DNA of 19,243 nucleotides from Chloroflexota bacterium (GCA_021823905.1 JAKALX010000015.1:1-19243), one strand, 5' to 3'; shown: positions 1-9,823, numbered from the stretch's first letter. The notes: a model not told the origin generated them from the letters alone. Numbers and translations are program-made.

Positions 1-168
1 AGCATCTTCGGCCTGCGGGACCGCCGGCCGCTTGAAGACGTAGAGCAGTTGCATCGTCTGAACGCCCTGGAGCACGGAGACGAGCTCCCAGCCTTCGGCG
101 CCGAGCGCGTCCAGGGTCTCTTTCTTGGCCGGGCCGTCGTTGAGGATGGACGCGTATTCCCAGATCAT
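1..168 (-). CDS. DUF4177-like small protein, N-terminal part
   Basis: The minus strand reads ATG at 168 and stays open for 56 codons to the window edge. The protein starts MIWEYASIL, contains LGAEGWELVSV (about residues 22-32) and ends in a strand LLYVFKRP. The 'GAEGWELVSV ... YVFKR' pattern is typical of small DUF4177-type proteins of 55-75 residues, so probably little is missing. Their molecular function is not established. The start is supported by the W-E-Y opening usual in the family; only a weak GGGA lies about 10 nt upstream. A possible promoter on the minus strand is TTGGCC (222-227) with GACACT (198-203), 18 nt apart. The 152 nt between this gene and marR show no other gene. Confidence 0.6.
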   Translation of the reverse strand, partial: MIWEYASILNDGPAKKETLDALGAEGWELVSVLQGVQTMQLLYVFKRPAVPQAEDA

Positions 169-320
169 TGTTCGATTCCCGTGCGTGGTGTTCGAGCAGT
201 GTCTCCCACCGCCATGGTTGGGGCCAATGGGCGCCCCGTGGACAGCGTCTTGCACGGGCGCTTCCGTCCCTTTGGCGTGCGATGCCGCCGTTCGAACCGC
301 CTCTTGAGGTCAGCGAGGCG

Positions 321-779
321 CTAGCGCAGGCGGCTCTGCACGCCCTCGAGCACGCGCGTAAATCCCTCGTGGATGGCCGCCGTCTCCGCGTCGGAAAGGT
401 AGCGCGCGAAGTGCTCCTCGACGCCTCGCATGTGCACGGGCGCGGCGTCCTGGAGCCGGTCGTACCCCGCGGTCGTGAGGATCACGTACGTTCCCCGTCG
501 ATCGAACGGATCGGGCGCCCGCTCGACAAGACCGGCCCCGCACATCCGGTCAATCAGGCGCGTCAGGCCGCTCTTGGAAAGCAAGACCGCGCCGGCGAGA
601 TCGGTCATTCGTAACCTGTGTTCGGCCGACTCTTCCAGCTGCACCAGTACGTCGTACCAGGTCAGCGGAAGGTCCTTCTCTGCCTCGAGTTCTTCCTCGA
701 GAACGCTCGTAACGCGTGCGTGAGCTTCCAGGAACGAACGCCACGCCGCCAGCCGCGACGCATCTGGCTCTGATTTCAT
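321..779 (-). CDS. MarR-family transcriptional regulator
   Basis: A 152-residue winged-helix repressor of normal MarR length. An N-terminal dimerisation helix (about 1-38) is followed by the DNA-binding region with recognition helix around LSKSGLTRLIDRM (about 68-80) and wing DPFDRRGTYVILTTAG, the classic MarR wing signature D-x-R-G-x-x-V-x-LT; C-terminal helices complete the dimer interface. MarR proteins usually repress themselves and a divergent neighbour until a small phenolic or oxidising ligand releases them. Here the divergent neighbour is a pirin gene, and a 22-bp palindrome lies between the two (794-815). The gene appears leaderless: TATTAT ends 6 nt before the ATG and there is no Shine-Dalgarno. 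The ligand cannot be read from sequence. Confidence 0.93.
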   Translation of the reverse strand: MKSEPDASRLAAWRSFLEAHARVTSVLEEELEAEKDLPLTWYDVLVQLEESAEHRLRMTDLAGAVLLSKSGLTRLIDRMCGAGLVERAPDPFDRRGTYVILTTAGYDRLQDAAPVHMRGVEEHFARYLSDAETAAIHEGFTRVLEGVQSRLR

Positions 780-785
780 AGGAAG

Positions 786-813
786 ATAATAAAGGTTGCT
801 TCACGTAAGGCAA
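786..813 (-). promoter_or_regulatory. marR promoter, probably leaderless
   Basis: On the minus strand TTGCCT (808-813) and TATTAT (786-791) are separated by 16 nt. Only 6 nt (CTTCCT) separate the -10 from the marR ATG at 779, which puts the expected transcription start on or beside the A of the start codon. The operator palindrome sits inside the spacer, fitting autorepression. Confidence 0.6.
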
Positions 814-815
814 CC
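794..815. promoter_or_regulatory. Palindromic operator between marR and pirin
   Basis: Perfect 6-bp outer arms GGTTGC (794-799) and GCAACC (810-815) are symmetric about a central ACGT (803-806), giving a 22-bp imperfect palindrome. Size and TTGC...GCAA arms are typical of MarR operators. It overlaps the marR -35/-10 spacer and ends just upstream of the suggested pirin promoter, so one dimer could control both genes. Confidence 0.65.
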
Positions 816-816
816 C

Positions 817-845
817 TTGCAGCGCGTCGTGCGCTCTTCTACGAT
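817..845 (+). promoter_or_regulatory. Possible pirin promoter
   Basis: TTGCAG (817-822) and TACGAT (840-845) are 17 nt apart, directly next to the palindromic operator. The match is moderate (3/6 and 4/6). Confidence 0.35.
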
Positions 846-875
846 TGTTGCACAGACAACCAGTTGGATTACCTC

Positions 876-1616
876 ATGCCACTCGCTATCTCCACCATAG
901 ACATTCGCCGTGCATCGGATCGCATGCGCACCAAGATCGACTGGCTCGACTCGCGCCACTCGTTCTCCTTCGGTTCGCACTACGACCCCGAAAACACGCA
1001 CTTTGGCCTGCTCCTCGTGAGCAACGACGACGTCGTCCAGCCCGGAACCGGCTTTTCCACCCATCCGCACCGCGACATGGAGATCGTTACCTGGGTCCTC
1101 AAGGGCGAGCTCGAACACAAGGACTCCGAGGGCCACAGCGGGATCATCCACCCGGGTCTGGCCCAGCGGATGAGCGCGGGCACGGGCATCCTCCATTCGG
1201 AGATGAACGCGACGAAGGGCGGCGAGGTTCACTTCATCCAGATGTGGGTGGCGCCGGACGAGGAGAAGATCCGTCCCGGCTACATGGAGCTCGACATCAA
1301 CCGCGAGCTCGACCGCGGCGGCCTTGTTCCCGTCGCTTCCGGGCGGGGACACGATGCGGCGATCGCCATCCGCCAGGAGCACGCCGTGCTCTGGGCCGGC
1401 CGGCTCAAGCCCAACGAGTCGCTGAAGCTCCCGGACGCTCCGTTCGTCCACCTCTACGTCGCCGCGGGCCAGGTCATGCTTGAGGGCGCCGGTATGCTCG
1501 AATCCGGGGATGCGGCCCGGATCACCGCCACCCCCGGCCTCGTCCTGACAGCCGGCGCGGCCGGCGCCGAGGTTCTCGCCTGGGAGATGGCGGCGGCGCT
1601 CCAGCTTGGGAGTTAA
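876..1616 (+). CDS. Pirin family protein (bicupin)
   Basis: A 246-residue pirin with the N-terminal cupin highly conserved: FSFGSHYDPEN, then HPHRDMEIVTWVLKGELEHKD and ILHSEMNA. The four metal ligands known from human pirin and E. coli YhaK are present as His63, His65, His107 and Glu109. Bacterial pirins bind Fe(II) or similar metals; some have quercetin 2,3-dioxygenase activity, others act as redox sensors or modulate pyruvate metabolism. The physiological substrate here is unknown. ATG at 876 is preferred; an in-frame TTG at 864 would add four residues. Neither has a clear Shine-Dalgarno. Its divergent MarR neighbour and shared operator suggest induction by a ligand or oxidant. Confidence 0.92.
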   Translation: MPLAISTIDIRRASDRMRTKIDWLDSRHSFSFGSHYDPENTHFGLLLVSNDDVVQPGTGFSTHPHRDMEIVTWVLKGELEHKDSEGHSGIIHPGLAQRMSAGTGILHSEMNATKGGEVHFIQMWVAPDEEKIRPGYMELDINRELDRGGLVPVASGRGHDAAIAIRQEHAVLWAGRLKPNESLKLPDAPFVHLYVAAGQVMLEGAGMLESGDAARITATPGLVLTAGAAGAEVLAWEMAAALQLGS

Positions 1617-1674
1617 CCTCTCCCGTCCTGCCGCCGCGAGCTCCGAGCCAGTGGGGCGCTGTCCCCGCTCCTGC

Positions 1675-1680
1675 TACCCT
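1675..1680 (+). promoter_or_regulatory. -10 box of leaderless nitrilase-family gene
   Basis: TACCCT ends 7 nt before the ATG at 1688 and there is no Shine-Dalgarno in the C/T-rich stretch before the start, so transcription likely begins at the start codon. No good -35 is visible. Confidence 0.45.
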
Positions 1681-1687
1681 GTCCCGT

Positions 1688-3247
1688 ATGAGACCGTTTC
1701 GCGTTGCCTGCTGCCAGGTTCGCGCTTTCGACATCGAGGACGCCGAGGCGAATCTCCAAAACATCCTCCAGTCGCTGGACGAGGCGGGGCGCGCCGGCGC
1801 TGATCTCGTCCTGCTGCCGGAGTCTTCGTACCCCGCCTACTACGTTCGCGACGCCAATCCGTACGACCGGCCTGGCGTCCGGCCCTTCGCCGAGATTCGC
1901 AATCTGCTCGCCGCGAAGGCTCGGGAGCATGGCTACTGGCTGGCGGCCGGACTGGCCGTCCCACATGGCAACGGCGCGCTGACCAACAGCGGCGTCGTCT
2001 TCAGCCCGCAGGGCGAGCCCACCGGGCGCTACGACAAGAGCTTCCTCTGGCACTTCGACTCCGACTGGTTCGAACGCGGCCGCGACTACCCGGTTTTCGA
2101 CATGGGCTTCGCCCGGTGTGGGATCCTTGTCTGCGCCGACGGCCGGATGCCGGAGATAGCGCGCTGCCTGGCGTTGAACGGCGCCGAGGTCATCCTCGAC
2201 ATCACTGCCTGGGTCGCCTGGGCACGGACGACGGCCGGGCTCGACAACCCGCAGCGCGAGTACATGATGCCCGTGCGCGCGCTCGAAAACGGTGTCTGGA
2301 TTGTTGCCGCCGACAAGTGGGGCAGCGAGGCCGGCACGATCGCCTATGCCGGCCGATCCTGCGCGATCGATCCTTCGGGCGCGACCCGCGCTTGCGCTCC
2401 GGCCGACCAGGAGACGGTTCTCGTCTACGACATCGAGCCGCAAGCAACGGCGATCGTTCCCCGGCGGCCGGCGCTCTACCACAGGCTCGTCGAGCCTACG
2501 GCCTCGCTGCCCGTGACGCGGTTGCTGCACGAGCCGCTCGTCCCTGCTTCCGGCGGCCACCGTCTGGCCATTGTCCCGAGCGGCGTGACGTTCGACAGCG
2601 GCGTGCTGCTCGCGCGCTTCGAGGCGCTTCGCCGCCAGGGCGCGGACGTGGTGGTTGCCGGCGGCGCTCATTGGCCCGAAGGGTGGCAGGTCGAGCTGCC
2701 GCGGATCGAGCGGGCGGTTCGCGAACTCGGCGGAGCGCTCGTCTTTGGCGTGCGCACGAACGGCTGCAGCGCGACCGAGTACGCGGTCCTCGTCACTCCG
2801 GAATTGACGGTCGAGCACCAGGCGGCGCACGGCCGGGGCGTCCAAACCGGCGAAGTGCTCGCGCCGGTCGTCGAAACGCCGGCCGGGAACGTCGGCATCC
2901 TCTGCGGCGACGAGGCGCTGGTCCCCGAAGTTGCGCGCGCGCTCATGCTCGAAGGGGCCGACATTCTTGCCTGCCCGCTGTTCTCATCCGACGCGATGAC
3001 CGAGCCGTTGGTCCGCACCCGCGCCGACGAGAACCGGGTCTACGTCGCTGCGGCCTGGGAGGGCGGAGGGCTCATAGCCGCGCCCACGGGGCAGTTGCTC
3101 ACCGCCGTCCCGGCGGGGACTGACCTCGCGATGACGGCGCCCGTGACCCGCATGCAGTCGCGCCTCAAGGAGATGGCGCCGGCGACGAACGTTGTGCTCG
3201 ATCGGATTCCGGAGACCTACGGCGCGCTCGTCGCGCCGCGGCGCTGA
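1688..3247 (+). CDS. Carbon-nitrogen hydrolase with two nitrilase domains, second one degenerate
   Basis: 519 residues, about twice a single nitrilase domain. Domain 1 (about 4-265) has the catalytic triad: Glu45 in LVLLPES, Lys117 in GRYDKSFLW, Cys149 in GILVCADGRMPE. These enzymes hydrolyse nitriles, amides or N-carbamoyl groups in the cytoplasm; the substrate cannot be assigned. After a linker, residues 291-519 repeat the fold: GADVVVAGGAHWPE aligns with GADLVLLPESSYP and VGILCGDEALVPEVARAL with CGILVCADGRMPEIARCL. The second copy keeps a Cys (406), but its Glu position is Gly and the Lys region (EHQAAHGRG) has no matching Lys. It is therefore likely non-catalytic, perhaps structural or regulatory. 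The start is set by the usual FRVACCQV opening and a -10 box 7 nt upstream. The stop lies 6 nt from the convergent toxin gene. Confidence 0.88.
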   Translation: MRPFRVACCQVRAFDIEDAEANLQNILQSLDEAGRAGADLVLLPESSYPAYYVRDANPYDRPGVRPFAEIRNLLAAKAREHGYWLAAGLAVPHGNGALTNSGVVFSPQGEPTGRYDKSFLWHFDSDWFERGRDYPVFDMGFARCGILVCADGRMPEIARCLALNGAEVILDITAWVAWARTTAGLDNPQREYMMPVRALENGVWIVAADKWGSEAGTIAYAGRSCAIDPSGATRACAPADQETVLVYDIEPQATAIVPRRPALYHRLVEPTASLPVTRLLHEPLVPASGGHRLAIVPSGVTFDSGVLLARFEALRRQGADVVVAGGAHWPEGWQVELPRIERAVRELGGALVFGVRTNGCSATEYAVLVTPELTVEHQAAHGRGVQTGEVLAPVVETPAGNVGILCGDEALVPEVARALMLEGADILACPLFSSDAMTEPLVRTRADENRVYVAAAWEGGGLIAAPTGQLLTAVPAGTDLAMTAPVTRMQSRLKEMAPATNVVLDRIPETYGALVAPRR

Positions 3248-3253
3248 GGGGCG

Positions 3254-3652
3254 TTAGTCCGAGGCGAGCAGGTCGCGAATTCGGTTGGCGATTTCGCCGA
3301 CATCGCGCAACTCGCCCGCGGCCACGCTCATCACTAGCTCGTAGAGGCTGTCTTCGTTCGCCTTTCGGTCGACGCCGTTCAGTTCCAGGAACAACAGCAT
3401 CGCACCAAGACCCGCGCGCTTGTTCCCATCGAGGAACGGGTGCGCGACGACGATCGCCTGGAGGAGGGCCGCGGCTTTCTCCGCCAGCGAACCGAAAAGT
3501 TCGGCTCCGAAAGCTGTCGCTCGCGGACGCGCGATGGCTGCGTCGAGGTTATCCGGATGGATCAGCGGCGCCTCAGGTTGCCCCTGCGCCGAGAGCAACG
3601 CCCGGTGATACGCCACGACCTCTGCGGCTGAAACATAGCGCGGCGGTGTCAT
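3254..3652 (-). CDS. Doc/Fic-family toxin
   Basis: 132 residues, the normal length for death-on-curing toxins. The Fic motif HPFLDGNKRAG starts at His71, with Asp75, Asn77, Lys78 and Arg79 in place. Doc proteins phosphorylate EF-Tu and stop translation, whereas classical Fic enzymes AMPylate; the motif here has the canonical G-N-K-R, so the reaction cannot be told from sequence. The gene follows a ribbon-helix-helix antitoxin and overlaps it by ATGA (3649-3652), indicating translational coupling. It is intact, so the module may be active. It is convergent with the nitrilase-family gene. Confidence 0.88.
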   Translation of the reverse strand: MTPPRYVSAAEVVAYHRALLSAQGQPEAPLIHPDNLDAAIARPRATAFGAELFGSLAEKAAALLQAIVVAHPFLDGNKRAGLGAMLLFLELNGVDRKANEDSLYELVMSVAAGELRDVGEIANRIRDLLASD

Positions 3653-3855
3653 TCTCCGAGCCGGCGAAATACCTGGCCGTAGGCTTCGATTTGCCGAGCG
3701 ATGATGGTGCGAACATCTGCGGAGACGGCGGCGTCTTCTAGGCCTCTTGCGACTGCGGCCGCAGCTGCTCGCTCCGGCGGTACCGCCGTTGTCTGCGCTA
3801 GCTCTGCCAGGCGCGCGTACGTCTCGTCGTCCAGTTCAATCGTCAGGCGGACCAT
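3649..3855 (-). CDS. Ribbon-helix-helix antitoxin partner of the Doc toxin
   Basis: 68 residues starting MVRLTIELDDETYARLAELA, a beta-strand then helix arrangement typical of CopG/RHH antitoxins, which bind DNA as dimers through the N-terminal strand and neutralise the toxin with the C-terminal tail. The start at 3855 is chosen over the longer reading frame because MVRLTIELDD is the canonical beginning and TACACT ends exactly 6 nt upstream; the longer frame runs through the promoter. The last codon overlaps the toxin start. The tail (about 48-68, RTIIARQIEAYGQVFRRLGE) is the likely toxin-binding part. Function rests mainly on the fold pattern and the pairing. Confidence 0.8.
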   Translation of the reverse strand: MVRLTIELDDETYARLAELAQTTAVPPERAAAAAVARGLEDAAVSADVRTIIARQIEAYGQVFRRLGE

Positions 3856-3861
3856 GAGACA

Positions 3862-3867
3862 AGTGTA
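3862..3867 (-). promoter_or_regulatory. -10 box of leaderless antitoxin-toxin operon
   Basis: TACACT on the minus strand ends 6 nt before the antitoxin ATG (3855), with no Shine-Dalgarno between. No clear -35 is visible upstream. Confidence 0.5.
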
Positions 3868-3968
3868 CCAGCGCCGTCGGCGATCCTGGTCTGTCCCGAA
3901 TGGGATTACCGCCGCCACGCGCGGCGATCACAAGCCCACTGCGGGCGCCGCCAGCCACAAACATTTCA

Positions 3969-3998
3969 TTGACAGGCCGTCGCGACGGCTGGTCTACT
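3969..3998 (+). promoter_or_regulatory. ileS T-box promoter
   Basis: A perfect -35 TTGACA (3969-3974), an 18-nt spacer and -10 TCTACT (3993-3998) predict transcription start near 4005, immediately before T-box Stem I. Confidence 0.65.
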
Positions 3999-4004
3999 GG
4001 GATG

Positions 4005-4303
4005 CACAGGCGACGACGGAGACGAGTAACGTCCGCAAGCCTGCCCAGCGAGCCCCGTCTGGTGAAAGGGGGCGCGGGCAGCGGGCGCGAAGATCCCTCC
4101 CGAGCTTCCGGCCGAAAGAGGGCCGAGCACCGAGGACTTAGGACTAAGCACTCAGGACTCAGCACTCGAGTAGACCCGGACGGCGGCCGGCCGTTATCCG
4201 CGGCAGGGGCGTGTTTGCGCCTCGTAAGTGCCTGCCTTTGCCGGCGGGAAGCAGGGTGGTACCGCGGGCCATCGCGCTCGTCCCTGGTTGTGGGATGGGC
4301 GCG
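4005..4303 (+). promoter_or_regulatory. T-box riboswitch, isoleucine-specific, in the ileS leader
   Basis: The T-box core AGGGTGGTACCGCG is at about 4252-4265, with its partner CGTCCCT at 4279-4285 forming the antiterminator. Stem I is recognisable: AGTA (4025-4028) of the specifier-loop S-turn, opposite GAAG then ATC at 4093-4095, an isoleucine codon in the specifier position. Distal helix GTCCG/CTGCCC pairs with GGGCAG/CGGGC and carries the AGCGAGC bulge and CTGGTGAAAG loop that form the interdigitated T-loops. A Stem III-like hairpin GGGGCG/CGCCTC lies near 4213-4220. Uncharged tRNA-Ile would stabilise the antiterminator and permit ileS transcription. A heptamer array occupies 4129-4170, between Stem I and Stem III. 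Confidence 0.93.
4129..4170. repeat. Tandem heptamer array A, inside the T-box leader
   Basis: Six 7-bp units run without gaps: ACCGAGG, ACTTAGG, ACTAAGC, ACTCAGG, ACTCAGC, ACTCGAG (consensus ACTNAGS). The array sits in the part of the leader RNA where Stem II would normally be. Confidence 0.8.
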
Positions 4304-4310
4304 TTCTTGT
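4273..4310 (+). terminator. T-box intrinsic terminator
   Basis: CGCGCTCGTCCC (4273-4284) pairs with GGGATGGGCGCG (4292-4303), 12 bp with two G-U pairs and a 7-nt loop, followed by TTCTTGT. The 5' arm includes the CGTCCC that pairs with the T-box core, so terminator and antiterminator exclude each other. This makes it a transcriptional rather than translational T-box. Confidence 0.85.
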
Positions 4311-4347
4311 ATCCGCCGATCTCGCAGGTCCCCGTCGTCATCGATAC

Positions 4348-4375
4348 GTTGCAGCCGCCGTTTTTCGGCTGCAAC
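4348..4375 (+). other. Second perfect hairpin between T-box terminator and ileS
   Basis: GTTGCAGCCG (4348-4357) and CGGCTGCAAC (4366-4375) form a perfect 10-bp stem with an 8-nt loop ending in five T. No U-tract follows, so it is a poor terminator. It stands 10 nt upstream of the ileS Shine-Dalgarno. It could stabilise the mRNA or keep the ribosome site open; role unknown. Confidence 0.5.
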
Positions 4376-4398
4376 AGGCCATCGCGAGAGGTGCACCC

Positions 4399-7653
<3,255 letters not shown>

Positions 7654-7674
<21 letters not shown>

Positions 7675-7697
7675 GGCGCAAGGCGTAAGGCGCAAGT
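7654..7697 (+). repeat. Tandem heptamer array B, left boundary of four-helix-bundle cassette
   Basis: Six units alternate GGCGTAA and GGCGCAA from 7654 to 7695, ending GT. The array starts inside ileS and contains its TAA stop (7672-7674). Read inward to the cassette, the last unit is CGCAAGT, the same as the innermost unit of the right-hand array on the other strand. Confidence 0.85.
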
Positions 7698-7703
7698 TGA
7701 CGA

Positions 7704-8090
7704 TCAGGGACGAGTGCGCGCGGTGCGGCTGGCGCGGACTGCCGAACGGAGGCCGGCGATGATTCGCGACACCTCTTCGGCTTGCGCCTGAAGCATCGCG
7801 AAGGCGTCTTGGCCGATGTAGCCACCGTCGACTGCGGCATAGAGGTGGGACCGCACTTCCGCGCACGAACCCTTGGCGATCGAGAGGAAGTGCTCGAATT
7901 CTCCTGTACCTGACCGGTCGAAGCCTTCCGCGATGTTGGCCATGATCGACACGGACGCACGAGCGATCTGATCACGCAGTCCGTAGTTCTGTCGAAGCTT
8001 GGCCGAGGCGATCGCCTCTTCAAGCGCACGGTTCAATGCGCGAGCCTTCTGCCAGGCAATGAGTTCTTCGAACCGTTCTACTCGCGCCAC
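7704..8090 (-). CDS. Four-helix-bundle protein, S23/IVP family
   Basis: 128 residues with the family hallmarks: RFEELIAWQKAR at the N-terminus, LRDQIARASVSIMANIAEGFDRSGTGEFEHFLSIAKGSCAEVRSHLYAAVDGGYI in the centre, and a fourth amphipathic helix. This family (TIGR02436-type) was named from proteins encoded in intervening sequences of 23S rRNA genes, and is related to the Avd protein of diversity-generating retroelements; it assembles as a pentameric nucleic-acid-binding barrel. Its cellular job when free-standing is unknown. GTG at 8090 is the start: GGAG sits 6 nt upstream and the usual opening 'xRFEEL' follows. The gene is squeezed between ileS and a TPP-enzyme gene and bounded by inverted heptamer arrays. 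No reverse transcriptase or rRNA is in the window. Confidence 0.9.
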   Translation of the reverse strand: MARVERFEELIAWQKARALNRALEEAIASAKLRQNYGLRDQIARASVSIMANIAEGFDRSGTGEFEHFLSIAKGSCAEVRSHLYAAVDGGYIGQDAFAMLQAQAEEVSRIIAGLRSAVRASRTARTRP

Positions 8091-8113
8091 AAGTCGCTCC
8101 GCATCCGCATCTT

Positions 8114-8141
8114 ACTTGCGCCTTGCGCCTTACGACTACCG
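8114..8141 (-). repeat. Tandem heptamer array C, right boundary of four-helix-bundle cassette
   Basis: On the minus strand, reading toward the S23 gene: CGGTAGT, CGTAAGG, CGCAAGG, CGCAAGT (and a weaker CGGGAGG before them, 8142-8148). Units match array B but are inverted. The TAG stop of the TPP-enzyme gene (8136-8138) lies in the CGGTAGT unit. Confidence 0.75.
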
Positions 8142-9770
8142 CCTCCCGCCCCCGAGCCCGCCCATCGGCTCCAACTTCGTCATGTCGATGTCCAGGAGGA
8201 CGGGGCCGTCGGCGGCGATGGCGCGGGCGAAGGCGTCGCGGAACTCCGATGCCGAGCGCACGGTCTCGCCGTGCATGCCCATGCCGCGCGCGACCATGGC
8301 GAAATTGGGCGTCGCCAGCTCGACCCCGAACTGGCGCCCTTCGAAGGTGGTGGCCTCGATCGAGCGGAGGACGCCGTAGCCGCAGTCGTTGAACAGGCAG
8401 ACGATGACCGGCACGTTGTGCTGCACGGCCGTCGCCAGCTCGCCGATGTTGAGCATGAACCCACCGTCGCCCTGGATGAGCGCCGTCTTCTTGCCGCTCC
8501 CAATCGCGGCGCCGATCGCCAGCGGCAGGCCCGGCCCGATTGCCGCCGAGGTCGAATGGATGGAGGTCCGTGGTTCCAGGATGGGAATGGCGCGGTTGCC
8601 CCACAGATAGGCGGGCACGGTGGCGTCGCGAACGATGATCCCGTCGCGTGGGAGCAGCTCGCGCATCGTGTCCATGATCGCCGCGTAGTCCGGCCCGATT
8701 TGCGCGCGAATGCTCTCGCGCACGCCGTCGCGAATGCGCTGGGCGTTCGCAACGAACTCGGCTTCGCTGTCGTTCCGCGCGGCTACACCCTGGAGCAGCG
8801 AAGCGAGGCCGAGCCCGGCGTCGCCGACGACCGCCACCTCGGCGGGGTAGTTCCGTCCGATGACCCCGGGGTCCGCGTCCAGGTGGATGAGCTTCCCCGG
8901 CAGCTTCACGCTCCAGTTGCGCGTCGCGCCGCCCTGGAACCGGGTTCCGACCGCGAGGACCACGTCGGCGGCTTCGAGCACGGGTGTGAACTGCGGCTGT
9001 TGCGGAAGCGGTCCCATCGCCAGCGGGTGGTCCTCAGGGATGGCGCCCCGGCCGGAGATCGAGGTGAAGACCGGCGCGTTCAGCGCTTCCGCAAGCCGCG
9101 TGAGGGTGTCGCCAGCGTTCGCGGTGAGGACGCCGCCGCCCGCCCAGATGACCGGACGCTTCGCCTCGCGCAGCAGCGCCGCCGCGCGCTCCAGGGCATC
9201 GCGGTTTGGACGCATGCGCGGCCAGCCTTCGACCGCCGGGATGTCGAAGTCGCCCTTCGCATACTGGAAGTCGATCGGGATCTCCACGGCGCCGGGCTGC
9301 GGACGGCCGGTCATCACGCTCCCCGCGACCTGGAAGATGGCGCCGGCGATCTCCTCTGGCCGGCGAACGCTCTCGGTGCGCCCGGCGACGGTGCGAAGCA
9401 TCGCGAGCTGCTGCTCGGCTTCGTGGAGGAAACCCTTGCCCTTGCCGTAGTACACCGAGTCGATCTGGCCGGTGATCATCAGCACCGGGCTCGAAGCGAA
9501 CGCCGCCTCGAAGAGGCCGGTCATGCTGTTGGTGACGCCCGGGCCCGTGCTCGTGATCGCAACGCCGAGTTTCCCTGTGGCCCTCGCGTAGCCATCGGCG
9601 GCGTGAAGCGCGCCCTGCTCGTGCCGGACGCTGATCGGGGTGATCCCGCCGCCACGCCCGATCGCGTCGTAGATCGGGATGTTGTGCACGCTCACGATGC
9701 CAAACACATGCTCGACGCCCAGCGCCCGCAGCGTCTCGTAGACGGCCTCGCCGCCGGTCAGCTCTCGCAT
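8136..9770 (-). CDS. Thiamine pyrophosphate-dependent enzyme, acetolactate synthase/decarboxylase superfamily
   Basis: 544 residues with three domains: PYR (1-170), central Rossmann-like (about 190-330) and PP (about 360-530). The catalytic Glu51 is in RHEQGALHAADGYAR. The TPP/Mg motif runs from GDGG at 434 to CLFND at 458-462. The enzyme is cytoplasmic and forms or cleaves C-C bonds of 2-oxoacids or acyl-CoAs. Substrate is not clear: acetolactate synthase-like, benzoylformate-type and oxalyl-CoA decarboxylase are all possible; no small regulatory ilvN subunit is nearby. The start at 9770 has GGAGGG with a 6-nt spacing; the longer open frame to 11168 is a shadow of the CoA-transferase gene. 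The C-terminal Gly/Arg tail GGLGGGRR borders the heptamer array. Divergent from the CoA-transferase. Confidence 0.88.
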   Translation of the reverse strand: MRELTGGEAVYETLRALGVEHVFGIVSVHNIPIYDAIGRGGGITPISVRHEQGALHAADGYARATGKLGVAITSTGPGVTNSMTGLFEAAFASSPVLMITGQIDSVYYGKGKGFLHEAEQQLAMLRTVAGRTESVRRPEEIAGAIFQVAGSVMTGRPQPGAVEIPIDFQYAKGDFDIPAVEGWPRMRPNRDALERAAALLREAKRPVIWAGGGVLTANAGDTLTRLAEALNAPVFTSISGRGAIPEDHPLAMGPLPQQPQFTPVLEAADVVLAVGTRFQGGATRNWSVKLPGKLIHLDADPGVIGRNYPAEVAVVGDAGLGLASLLQGVAARNDSEAEFVANAQRIRDGVRESIRAQIGPDYAAIMDTMRELLPRDGIIVRDATVPAYLWGNRAIPILEPRTSIHSTSAAIGPGLPLAIGAAIGSGKKTALIQGDGGFMLNIGELATAVQHNVPVIVCLFNDCGYGVLRSIEATTFEGRQFGVELATPNFAMVARGMGMHGETVRSASEFRDAFARAIAADGPVLLDIDMTKLEPMGGLGGGRR

Positions 9771-9823
9771 CGCGGTCCCTCCGTTCGAATTCGACGTGCG
9801 AGCATCGTAGCGGCCGTCTGAGA

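Noticed and set aside
1655..1670. GGGG-N6-CCCC stem after pirin as a terminator
   Set aside because: Only four to five pairs and no U-tract; not distinguishable from GC-rich background.
1613..2845. 410-codon minus-strand frame opposite the nitrilase-family gene
   Set aside because: Codon-position shadow of a well-supported plus-strand gene, no recognisable motif.
4129..4170. CRISPR array
   Set aside because: Units are 7 bp with no spacers between them, and no cas genes are present.
3991..4176. GGTCTACT (3991-3998) and AGTAGACC (4169-4176) as a closing helix of the T-box leader
   Set aside because: The left arm coincides with the predicted -10 box, so it would not be in the RNA. Probably chance.
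4228..4398. N-terminal extension of IleS from an upstream start
   Set aside because: It would translate the T-box core and terminator; the ATG at 4399 has a good ribosome site and the conserved opening.
8271..9821. 516-codon plus-strand frame opposite the TPP-enzyme gene
   Set aside because: Shadow of the TPP enzyme, which has full motifs and a good ribosome site.
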